DNA from: Actinomycetota bacterium
GTDB lineage: Bacteria; Actinomycetota; Actinomycetes; Nanopelagicales; Nanopelagicaceae
Reading direction: 5' to 3'
DNA: 6,976 nucleotides
Assembly: GCA_009705675.1 (NCBI GenBank)
Contig: WLSX01000026.1
Coordinates: forward strand, 1 to 6,976
The position numbers were made by a program, and so were the translations under genes. Of the stretch, positions 1 through 5,624 are shown piece by piece. The first letter of the stretch is position 1. The number at the start of each line of letters is the position of its first letter. The notes under the pieces are model-generated. The model saw only the letters and a list, made by a program, of their open reading frames with translations. It ran no database searches and was not told where the DNA came from.

Positions 1-471
1 AACCTTGTAGCCATTATCTGCTGCTGGATTATGGCTTGCAGTAACCATTATCCCAACATCTACTTTTAGATTATTTACCGCAAACGCTAAAACAGGAGTT
101 GGAAGCGACCTTGGTAGAAGATAAGTTTTAATTCCAGCTCCAGAGAATATTTCAGCACTATCTTGTGCGAACTCATTGGATCCATGTCTTGCATCTTTTC
201 CAATTACAACTGAAGTTAGATTATTTTTCTTCATGAAGGAAACAATTCCGCTGGCTGCCCTACTAACTACTGCGCGATTCATACATGATGGCCCAGGCCC
301 AATTGGACCGCGTAAACCGGCAGTTCCAAATTGAAGAAATCCGTTAAAGCATCGTTTTATTTCTAACTCATTATTTTCTGCAAGCCATTTACGTAATTGT
401 TCAGCTGTTTTTTTGTCAGGATCATTCTTGATCCACTCTTGAACCTCAGAACGCAGCTGATCTGAGATCAC
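1..471 (-). CDS. pmmB: Phosphosugar mutase (phosphomannomutase/phosphoglucomutase, PGM2/PmmB type), N-terminal part, truncated by window edge
   Basis: This is the first 157 codons of an alpha-D-phosphohexomutase superfamily enzyme; the rest lies left of the window. Seen: the family N-terminal signature FGTAGLRG at residues 48-55 followed by GPG..CMN at 58-65, GKDAR at 91-95, and the phosphoserine loop TASHNP at 144-149, with Ser146 as the residue expected to carry the catalytic phosphate. The FGTAGLRG form is typical of the PGM2/PmmB branch, which includes phosphopentomutases and glucose-1,6-bisphosphate synthases as well as phosphomannomutases. The GTG start overlaps the stop of the upstream PNP gene as GTGA (468-471). 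An AAAGGTG Shine-Dalgarno-like stretch (483-489) lies about 11 nt upstream. Pairing with PNP recalls M. tuberculosis deoD-pmmB (Rv3307-Rv3308) and suggests that ribose-1-phosphate may be a substrate. Family is certain; exact sugar specificity is inference. Confidence 0.93.
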   Translation of the reverse strand, partial: MISDQLRSEVQEWIKNDPDKKTAEQLRKWLAENNELEIKRCFNGFLQFGTAGLRGPIGPGPSCMNRAVVSRAASGIVSFMKKNNLTSVVIGKDARHGSNEFAQDSAEIFSGAGIKTYLLPRSLPTPVLAFAVNNLKVDVGIMVTASHNPAADNGYKV

Positions 472-1277
472 AGCTTAGGCAACACCTTTGCTAACAAACT
501 GCCCATTCGATCTGCAGCGGCTTTACCAGCAGCAATTACCTCGGCATGATTAAGTTTTTCACCAGTTACACCGGCTGCAGCATTTGTAACTAAAGATATT
601 GCAAGTACTTTTGCACCAAGCGCGTGAGCTGCAATAGCTTCTGGAACAGTAGACATGCCAACTAAATCAGCACCCATTGTTCGCATCATTCGAATTTCAG
701 CTGGTGTTTCATATGAAGGCCCACGCCAGTGAACATAAACTCCTTCAGCAAGAGAAGGATCTTCAGCTTTTACAAGTTCTCTTAACTGCTTGTTATAAAG
801 ATCGGTTAAATCAACAAAATCTGCACCAATTAATGGTGAAGCAGCTGTAAGTGAAATATGGTCCTTAATTAATACTGGTTGTCCGACTTTGTAATCTGTA
901 TTTATTCCACCACATGCATTAGTTAATACAATTGTGCGGCACCCGGCTTTAACTGCAGTTCTAACTGCGTGTGCAACTGGCTCCATCCCAAGACCTTCAT
1001 AAAAATGAGTTCTGCCTAAGAAAACCAAAGCATTTACCGAGTTAGCTAACTTATAAGAGCGAACCTTTCCACCGTGGCCAGCAACTGTTGGCGCCGGAAA
1101 GCCTGGCAAATCGGTAACTGGGAATTCATGCGCAGCAGTTCCAAGAGCATCAGCTGCTGATATCCAACCAGAACCCATTACCAGCGCCACATCATGTTTT
1201 TGATTTCCAGTTATTTTTGCAATTTCTTTTGCTGCTTTTTCAGCAGTGCCAATTGGGTCTTTATATAGATCGCTCAT
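468..1277 (-). CDS. punA: Purine nucleoside phosphorylase, trimeric (PNP/MTAP) family
   Basis: Cytosolic enzyme that splits purine (deoxy)nucleosides with phosphate into free base and (deoxy)ribose-1-phosphate. At 269 aa it matches the length of trimeric actinobacterial PNPs. Seen in order: phosphate-binding GSG at residues 35-37, GHGG at 67-70, GRTHFYEG at 88-95, NACGG at 120-124, RGPSYETPAEIRM at 185-197, VGMSTVPE at 206-213 and VTNAAAG at 230-236. Glu190 and Asn232 occupy the positions of the purine-binding pair in this family, which favours 6-oxopurines (guanosine, inosine). The ATG at 1277 starts 22 nt after the maf stop. A TAAGTT hexamer ends exactly 6 nt before it, and a weak AGGA lies about 12 nt upstream, so it may have its own leaderless promoter. 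The stop overlaps the start of the phosphomutase gene, implying translational coupling and a shared salvage/catabolic role. Confidence 0.96.
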   Translation of the reverse strand: MSDLYKDPIGTAEKAAKEIAKITGNQKHDVALVMGSGWISAADALGTAAHEFPVTDLPGFPAPTVAGHGGKVRSYKLANSVNALVFLGRTHFYEGLGMEPVAHAVRTAVKAGCRTIVLTNACGGINTDYKVGQPVLIKDHISLTAASPLIGADFVDLTDLYNKQLRELVKAEDPSLAEGVYVHWRGPSYETPAEIRMMRTMGADLVGMSTVPEAIAAHALGAKVLAISLVTNAAAGVTGEKLNHAEVIAAGKAAADRMGSLLAKVLPKL

Positions 1278-1283
1278 ACGAGA

Positions 1284-1289
1284 AACTTA
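1284..1289 (-). promoter_or_regulatory. Candidate -10 hexamer for leaderless PNP transcript (TAAGTT)
   Basis: On the minus strand TAAGTT is followed by six bases and the ATG of the PNP gene. This matches the TANNNT -10 consensus of actinobacterial promoters, at the spacing that would put transcription start at or next to the start codon. It lies in the 22-nt gap behind maf. No clear -35 element was identified. The hexamer is short and could occur by chance; support comes mainly from the same spacing at three other genes in this window. Confidence 0.4.
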
Positions 1290-1299
1290 TCCTAAATAA

Positions 1300-1899
1300 T
1301 TACTTATTTTTTAAATCCGGCCAGCTGTATCCAAGAGAGATAATCATCTTACGCAGAAGAGGTAGGGATAAACCAATAATTCCACTGGGATCACCTTCAA
1401 TATTTGTTATGAAAGGCGCGCTTAATCCATCAAGGGTAAAGCCACCTGCCACATTAAGTGGTTCACCAGAATCAACATAATCAATTATCTCTGCATCACT
1501 CATTTGAGCAAACTGAACTTTTGCAGTTGATCTCTCGCTTAACTCAATTCCTTGCTTTAAATCAATCAAACAATGGCCGGTATGAAGATATCCAGATTTG
1601 CCACTTAATTTCTTACATCTTGCAATTGCATTCTCTCTAGTTCCAGGTTTTCCTAATGATTCACCATTAAATTCAAATGTTGAATCACAACCAAGAATCA
1701 AAGAATCTTTTGGAGCCTTTTCTTTCACGGTGTGGGCTTTGAGAATAGCTAGCGCAATAACTAATTCAGAAGGTGATAGCGAAACTAACTCAGCCGCTTC
1801 TTCATCTACTCCACTTACTAAAACAATTGGAGTAATCCCCGCACTTTCTAATAACCGCAGCCGCGAGGATGAGGATGAGGCGAGAATAAGTTGAACCAT
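1300..1899 (-). CDS. maf: Maf/Ham1-type nucleoside triphosphate pyrophosphatase (Maf family)
   Basis: Maf proteins are house-cleaning pyrophosphatases that hydrolyse non-canonical or pyrimidine NTPs to NMP plus PPi; they were first described as septum-formation inhibitors. From the ATG at 1899 the product is 199 aa, the usual family length. Seen: the N-terminal substrate loop LASSSSSR (residues 6-13, replacing the common S-x-S-P-R form), VDEE after the second strand, the GCDST segment with the conserved acidic residue, GKPGTRENA and LSGKSGYLHTG in the middle, and EPLNVAGGF, then IEGDPSGIIGLSLPLL near the C-terminus. A start 11 codons further upstream is possible, but it would run into the divergent neighbour and precede the conserved LILAS strand. 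AAGG lies about 11 nt upstream of the chosen ATG. Which nucleotide it prefers cannot be read from the sequence. Confidence 0.9.
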   Translation of the reverse strand: MVQLILASSSSSRLRLLESAGITPIVLVSGVDEEAAELVSLSPSELVIALAILKAHTVKEKAPKDSLILGCDSTFEFNGESLGKPGTRENAIARCKKLSGKSGYLHTGHCLIDLKQGIELSERSTAKVQFAQMSDAEIIDYVDSGEPLNVAGGFTLDGLSAPFITNIEGDPSGIIGLSLPLLRKMIISLGYSWPDLKNK

Positions 1900-1907
1900 T
1901 ATGCGGG

Positions 1908-1913
1908 TAACCT
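1908..1913 (+). promoter_or_regulatory. Candidate -10 hexamer for leaderless PurK-like transcript (TAACCT)
   Basis: TAACCT followed by six bases precedes the ATG at 1920, and no Shine-Dalgarno sequence is visible, so a leaderless transcript is the simplest reading. The hexamer sits inside GTAACCTTATTAC (1907-1919), an inverted repeat with 4-nt arms that fills most of the 20-nt gap between the divergent maf and PurK-like starts. Confidence 0.45.
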
Positions 1914-1915
1914 TA
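1910..1915 (-). promoter_or_regulatory. Candidate -10 hexamer for maf (TAAGGT), overlapping the opposite-strand promoter
   Basis: On the minus strand TAAGGT fits TANNNT and lies 10 nt before the maf ATG, predicting a leader of only a few bases. It overlaps by four bases the TAACCT hexamer that serves the opposite strand, so the two divergent promoters would compete for polymerase. The same bases supply the AAGG that could instead act as a ribosome-binding site. Confidence 0.25.
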
Positions 1916-1919
1916 TTAC

Positions 1920-2741
1920 ATGAGTTTCCCAATTATTGGCCTAGTTGGTAGCGATTGGGCTCAATCTATATTTCAAGATGAGGCAAATAAACTTGGTATA
2001 GGTATTAAATTTGCAAGCAGTCCAATCAGCTCTGAAGGGCTAATTGCTTTTGCCCAGGGTTGTGCCTTTGTCTGCGTAAACCCTGCGTCAATTGAACCAT
2101 CAACCATTAAGAGCGCTGAACGTGCCGGGATTAAAGTTTATCCATCGAGTAAAACACTTGAACAACTTTCACTGATTGATAAAAATAACGGAAGTGGAGA
2201 ATTACTTTCAATATTAATTGCAAGATCTGCACATACTCAAGTTGCCAGCTGGCCAGTTACTTTAGTAACAGAGGGTTTAACCATCTCTCCTTTACCAGGC
2301 GTTAGCGAAGAGCAATCTCTTGAAATTCAACTATATGCATTAAAACTTGCTGGTGAGATTGATCTAGTTGGAGGATTTGAATTAATAGTTGATGCAGCAG
2401 ATTATAAGAATCTAGTTGAAATTAACTGGCTCACCCCTTTAGCAAGATTTTGGACTCAAATTGGATCTACTACAAATTATTTTGAGCAGTACTTAAGGGC
2501 AGTTCTAGATTTACCACTTGGTAGCACCGAAATCACTTCTGCATATACCGTTACTGGCAAATTAAAAAGTGATCCAGCAAGTGATGATTATCGCCCGTAT
2601 CTTCATTTAATGGCTAGAAATCCAAACCTAAAGTTTGATCAATCAATTAAGCAGGTTGCGATCTCCGGAAGTGAACTAGAAAGTTTATTAACTGAAGTCA
2701 TTCATGCTCAGCAGTATTACAGCGGGAAAATCGAGGAATAA
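1920..2741 (+). CDS. PurK-derived protein lacking the ATP-grasp nucleotide-binding region (likely pseudoenzyme)
   Basis: The 273-aa product matches N5-carboxyaminoimidazole ribonucleotide synthase (PurK, usually about 360-390 aa) along its length, but in reduced form. Residues 5-87 follow the PurK pre-ATP-grasp domain, ending in ERAGIKVYPSSKTL and IDK where PurK has G-V-x-PSP-x-x-L and QDK. Residues 94-195 follow the later ATP-grasp core, starting ELLSILIARS where PurK has ELSVIVARS. FEQYLRAVLDLPLGSTE (187-203) is nearly canonical, and 226-268 follow the PurK C-terminal domain. About 100 residues that should lie between IDK and ELLS, with the GYDGKGQ ATP-binding loop, are absent and replaced by a short Asn-Gly-Ser stretch. 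The NEIAPRPHNSGHW signature is replaced by VEINWLTPLARFW (166-178), and GGGQLARM by GSDWAQSIF. Carboxylating activity is therefore not expected. The frame is uninterrupted, arguing against recent decay. No purE follows. Function unknown. Confidence 0.82.
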   Translation: MSFPIIGLVGSDWAQSIFQDEANKLGIGIKFASSPISSEGLIAFAQGCAFVCVNPASIEPSTIKSAERAGIKVYPSSKTLEQLSLIDKNNGSGELLSILIARSAHTQVASWPVTLVTEGLTISPLPGVSEEQSLEIQLYALKLAGEIDLVGGFELIVDAADYKNLVEINWLTPLARFWTQIGSTTNYFEQYLRAVLDLPLGSTEITSAYTVTGKLKSDPASDDYRPYLHLMARNPNLKFDQSIKQVAISGSELESLLTEVIHAQQYYSGKIEE

Positions 2742-2742
2742 T

Positions 2743-3135
2743 TTAAGATCGCTTGCGGTATTCAATCGCCGGACAATGATTCATAACTGCAAGCAATCCA
2801 GCATCATGTGCTCGTGATATTGCACCAGCATCAATCACATCCAATTGAAGCCAAACACCTTTTGCGCCTATTTTAATTGCCTCGTTAACAACTTCACCCG
2901 CTAACTCTGAATTAACAAAAACATCAACAACATCTACCATCTCGGTAATATCAGATAGTTTGGCATACCCTTTTTGACCATGCACAGTTTCTGCTTTTGG
3001 ATGAACTGGAATTATTTTATGACCATTTTCAATTAAAACTTTTGCTACTCCATAAGCTGCGCGCTCTGCATTATTGCTCAAGCCCACAATTGCCCAAGTT
3101 TTTAACTTAAGCATCTGATCAATTTGGTCACTCAT
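2743..3135 (-). CDS. CoA-binding domain protein (YccU/COG1832-like, single Rossmann domain)
   Basis: A 130-aa cytosolic protein consisting of one CoA-binding Rossmann fold like that of succinyl-CoA synthetase alpha. Seen: AIVGLSNNAERAAYGVAK at residues 15-32, PVHPK at 43-47, YAKLSDI at 57-63, VDVVDVFV at 67-74, VWLQLDV at 94-100 and AVMNHCPAIEYR at 116-127, which is the family order and full length. The family often has FR after VDVV; here it is FVN. The ATG at 3135 lies inside the end of the UDP-glucose dehydrogenase gene (8-nt overlap, ATGAGTGA), and no strong Shine-Dalgarno is seen, so translational coupling is likely. A TTG five codons upstream is an alternative start. The stop lies 1 nt from the stop of the convergent PurK-like gene. 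The physiological role of these proteins is poorly known. Confidence 0.9.
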   Translation of the reverse strand: MSDQIDQMLKLKTWAIVGLSNNAERAAYGVAKVLIENGHKIIPVHPKAETVHGQKGYAKLSDITEMVDVVDVFVNSELAGEVVNEAIKIGAKGVWLQLDVIDAGAISRAHDAGLLAVMNHCPAIEYRKRS

Positions 3136-4444
3136 TATGAGTTCGGCCAAGTGCTCTGAACTTCCAGCCAGCAGACTGCCAAAGCTCTCTATCTAAGGCA
3201 TTTCTGCCATCAATCATGATTGCAGATTTAACTAAGGATTTAACCTCAACCGGATTAATCTCTCGATAGATTTTCCATTCAGTAAGGTGTAAAACAATTT
3301 CAGCATCTTTAAGTGTCGAATTTATGTCTTCGGCAAATTTCAACGCAGGAAAACGTTTTTGAGCATTTGCAATCGCCTTTGGATCATGAACTATTACCAC
3401 CGCTCCGGCTGCTTGAATTTGGGCAGCAATATCAAGAGCTGGTGAATCACGAACATCATCACTATCTGGCTTGAACGCAGCACCTAAAATTGCAACCTTC
3501 TTACCTTGTAAGTTTTCTGAAAGATATTTTCGTACTAGCTCAATAATTCTTTGTCGAGCCCGTAAGTTAATTGCATCAATTTCTTTTAGAAATTCAACAG
3601 CTTGTTTAGCACCCAACTCTTCAGCTCGGGCCATAAATGCACGAATATCCTTTGGTAGGCATCCACCACCGAAGCCAATACCTGCTTGTAAGAAACGGCT
3701 TCCAATTCTTGGGTCATAACCAATTGCTTTTGCAAGAACTGTCACATCACCGCCGGCAGCCTCGCATATCTCTGCCATCGCATTAATAAATGAAATTTTA
3801 GTTGCTAAAAATGAGTTTGCAGCTACTTTGACCAACTCTGCTGTTGGTAAATCAGCTCTAACCCAAGGCGTGTTTTCCTTTAGATTTGATGCATAAACTT
3901 CTTTTAATATTTTTTCAGCTAAATCATTAACTACACCAACAACTAAACGGTTTGGGCGCAAGGTGTCTTCGACTGCAAAGCCTTCTCGCAAGAATTCTGG
4001 GTTCCAAGCAAGATCTGCTTTTGGATTTAATTCAAGTAATCTATTACGCAATCTAGTTGCAGTGCCGACTGGAACAGTTGATTTACCTACCACTAATCCA
4101 CCAGGCTTTACAATTTTTGCAATGGCTTCTAATGCTGAATCCACATAGGTTAAATCAGCGGCATTTCCACCTTTTACCTGCGGAGTTCCGACACAGATAA
4201 AGTGAACATCAGCATTTGCTAAATCATTAATATTATTTGTAAAAGTTAACCTGCCAGATTTAATTTGCTCAGCGAGCAAATCCTCTAAATCCGGTTCATA
4301 AAATGGAACTTTTCCTTTAGAAAGTAAATCAATTTTGCTTGTTTCAGTATCAAATCCAATTACATCAAAACCAAGGCTAGCCATACAGGCTGCATGGGTT
4401 GCACCTAAGTATCCAGTTCCTATAACAGAGAGCTTTAAAGTCAT
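3128..4444 (-). CDS. ugd: UDP-glucose 6-dehydrogenase (UDP-glucose/GDP-mannose dehydrogenase family)
   Basis: Cytosolic NAD-dependent enzyme that oxidises UDP-glucose twice to UDP-glucuronate, a precursor for uronic acid-containing surface polysaccharides. At 438 aa it is full length. Seen: the NAD-binding Rossmann loop GTGYLG at 9-14, CVGTPQ at 84-89, GKSTVPVGT at 120-128, NPEFLREGFAVED at 148-160, the substrate-domain helix ELVKVAANSFLATKISF at 203-219 (Lys206, Asn210), the catalytic site GFGGGCLPKD at 257-266 with Cys262 as nucleophile, and the C-terminal AFKPDSDDVRDSP at 323-335. These motifs favour UDP-glucose, though GDP-mannose dehydrogenases share the fold. It lies 28 nt downstream of the LCP gene and overlaps the CoA-binding gene, suggesting co-transcription. 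AGGTAAGG before the ATG can be read either as a ribosome-binding site or, as TAAGGT, as a leaderless -10 element. Confidence 0.95.
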   Translation of the reverse strand: MTLKLSVIGTGYLGATHAACMASLGFDVIGFDTETSKIDLLSKGKVPFYEPDLEDLLAEQIKSGRLTFTNNINDLANADVHFICVGTPQVKGGNAADLTYVDSALEAIAKIVKPGGLVVGKSTVPVGTATRLRNRLLELNPKADLAWNPEFLREGFAVEDTLRPNRLVVGVVNDLAEKILKEVYASNLKENTPWVRADLPTAELVKVAANSFLATKISFINAMAEICEAAGGDVTVLAKAIGYDPRIGSRFLQAGIGFGGGCLPKDIRAFMARAEELGAKQAVEFLKEIDAINLRARQRIIELVRKYLSENLQGKKVAILGAAFKPDSDDVRDSPALDIAAQIQAAGAVVIVHDPKAIANAQKRFPALKFAEDINSTLKDAEIVLHLTEWKIYREINPVEVKSLVKSAIMIDGRNALDRELWQSAGWKFRALGRTHNE

Positions 4445-4450
4445 ATATTA

Positions 4451-4456
4451 ACCTTA
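4451..4456 (-). promoter_or_regulatory. TAAGGT 6 nt before ugd start: candidate -10 hexamer or ribosome-binding site
   Basis: On the minus strand TAAGGT is followed by TAATAT and the ugd ATG. As TANNNT plus 6 nt it fits a leaderless internal promoter in the 28-nt LCP-ugd gap. As AAGG with 7 nt spacing it is also an acceptable Shine-Dalgarno. The sequence alone cannot separate the two readings. Confidence 0.4.
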
Positions 4457-4472
4457 CCTAAGATTTAGTTAA

Positions 4473-5573
4473 TTACCGACAAATATTATCTTCTGCAGTG
4501 CGGGTTTTAAATTTATCAATAATTTCAACCTTAGAAGCATTTGTTGAAGATGGTGATGGTGATGCAACTACCTCATCAACTACCGCTTGATCTTGCCTTA
4601 ATCTCTCCCAAAGCTGCGGAGCAAGAACTGGATCCCATAACACAGCAGATGTGACACCATTTGAATCATAATTTAAATCTGAAAGTGGAACGGTTAATGT
4701 TCTAACACTAGATGTGGCTAATGTTTTCAACTGTTTTGCAAGTGTTATTAAATCAGAGTTTTTAAGTCCAGTATCTGTAGTAACAGCAGAAAGGGCTGAA
4801 TTAATAAAACTAGTCATTGTGATTGGGTTTAATAAGACTCCAGCACTTGTAGCTTTATGTAACACCGAAGACATAAATGCTTGTTGACGTTGCATTCTGC
4901 CTAAGTCACCCATCCCATCAAACTCTCTTGTCCTAACATATTTAAGTGCTTCAATTCCATCTAAAGTATGAACTCCAGCCTCAAGGATTAAGTGACTTTT
5001 TGGATCATTAATATTTTTCTTGGTACAAACTTCAATGCCACCAAGTGAGTCAACTATTCTGGCAAAACCAGCAAAGTTAATTTCAATATAATGATCAATT
5101 TTTAATTGTGTCATTTCTTCAATAGTTTGAATAAGCAAAGGAGCTCCACCCCAATTGAAGGATGAATTAATTTTTGAATGCACTGCCGGAATTACTTTTC
5201 CAGCCTTTGTTGTATGCTCTGGAATCAATGCAAAGGTATCCCGCGGAATTGAAACTAAAACTGCCTTATCTCGGGACTTTGAAATATGAACTAACAACAT
5301 AGTGTCTGATCTTTTTCCGGCAGCTGTTGCTACTGATCCAACCCTTAATAATTTTAATTCTTCTTTGGTTAAGCCCTCGCGAGTATCTGACCCAACTAAT
5401 AAATAATTAATTGCTGAAGATGTCTTTTCTGGCCGTTTTTCTAATCCAGCAAAGGCATCAATCTTGTTAATTGAGGCGGTTACTGTGCCGAAAGCTAGTG
5501 CGCTGATTGCAGAAATTGTCAGAATTGCTACCGAAATACCAGTAAAGATCTTGATACTTCGAGCAGATTTCAT
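4473..5573 (-). CDS. LytR-CpsA-Psr (LCP) family cell-wall glycopolymer transferase
   Basis: Membrane-anchored protein with an external catalytic domain. LCP enzymes transfer polyprenyl-phosphate-linked glycopolymers onto peptidoglycan. Seen: a basic N-terminus and one membrane helix at about residues 8-32, then the LCP domain with NYLLVGSDTR at 56-65 (Asp63, Arg65), RSDTMLLVHI at 88-97, VSIPRDT at 107-113, HSKINSSFNWGG at 132-143, FARIVDSLGGIEVC at 170-183, LDGIEALKYVRTR at 204-216 and GDLGRMQRQQ at 222-231. These hold the conserved Arg/Asp residues that bind pyrophosphate and Mg2+. A Ser/Pro-rich stretch near 339-345 links to a short tail ending NICR. The only two cysteines are 183 and 365, both predicted outside the membrane. 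AGGA lies 7 nt before the ATG. The next gene, ugd, could supply UDP-glucuronate for the polymer being attached; the polymer itself is unknown. Confidence 0.94.
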   Translation of the reverse strand: MKSARSIKIFTGISVAILTISAISALAFGTVTASINKIDAFAGLEKRPEKTSSAINYLLVGSDTREGLTKEELKLLRVGSVATAAGKRSDTMLLVHISKSRDKAVLVSIPRDTFALIPEHTTKAGKVIPAVHSKINSSFNWGGAPLLIQTIEEMTQLKIDHYIEINFAGFARIVDSLGGIEVCTKKNINDPKSHLILEAGVHTLDGIEALKYVRTREFDGMGDLGRMQRQQAFMSSVLHKATSAGVLLNPITMTSFINSALSAVTTDTGLKNSDLITLAKQLKTLATSSVRTLTVPLSDLNYDSNGVTSAVLWDPVLAPQLWERLRQDQAVVDEVVASPSPSSTNASKVEIIDKFKTRTAEDNICR

Positions 5574-5579
5574 CTTCTT

Positions 5580-5585
5580 ATCCTA
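5580..5585 (-). promoter_or_regulatory. TAGGAT 6 nt before LCP start: candidate -10 hexamer and/or ribosome-binding site
   Basis: On the minus strand TAGGAT is followed by AAGAAG and the LCP ATG, giving the TANNNT plus 6-nt pattern of leaderless starts. It contains AGGA with 7-nt spacing, so it could also be a Shine-Dalgarno. In that case CATAAT (5587-5592, minus strand), one mismatch from TATAAT, is an alternative -10. Both lie in the 60-nt divergent gap, the only intergenic space in the window with room for conventional promoters. Confidence 0.4.
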
Positions 5586-5624
5586 GATTATGGGCAGGGA
5601 ATATTTGTGCATAAAAATTGATTT

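Noticed and set aside
1217..1894. Open plus-strand frames opposite PNP and maf (around 1217-1480, 1458-1640 and 1598-1894)
   Set aside because: They are antisense shadows of well-conserved genes, with no recognisable domain and low-complexity composition.
1900..1932. Upstream start for maf giving 11 extra residues (GNSCNKVTRI after Met)
   Set aside because: It would overlap the first codons of the divergent PurK-like gene, and the extra residues precede the first conserved strand of the Maf fold. The internal ATG gives the usual family length.
1920..2741. PurK-like gene as a decaying pseudogene
   Set aside because: There is no internal stop or frameshift, the C-terminal domain is complete, and a plausible promoter is present. 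Loss of catalysis is likely, but loss of the gene is not shown.
3136..3150. TTG start five codons upstream for the CoA-binding protein
   Set aside because: It is a rarer start codon with no better ribosome-binding site and would lengthen the overlap with ugd. The ATG with the ATGAGTGA overlap is simpler, though the choice is not proven.
3471..4148. Open plus-strand frames opposite ugd (around 3471-3719 and 3963-4148)
   Set aside because: They lie entirely antisense to the conserved UDP-glucose dehydrogenase, with no start signals or family resemblance.
4540..4570. GATGGT repeat near the 3' end of the LCP gene as a regulatory or mobile repeat
   Set aside because: It simply encodes the Ser/Pro linker of the protein and is too short to be anything else.
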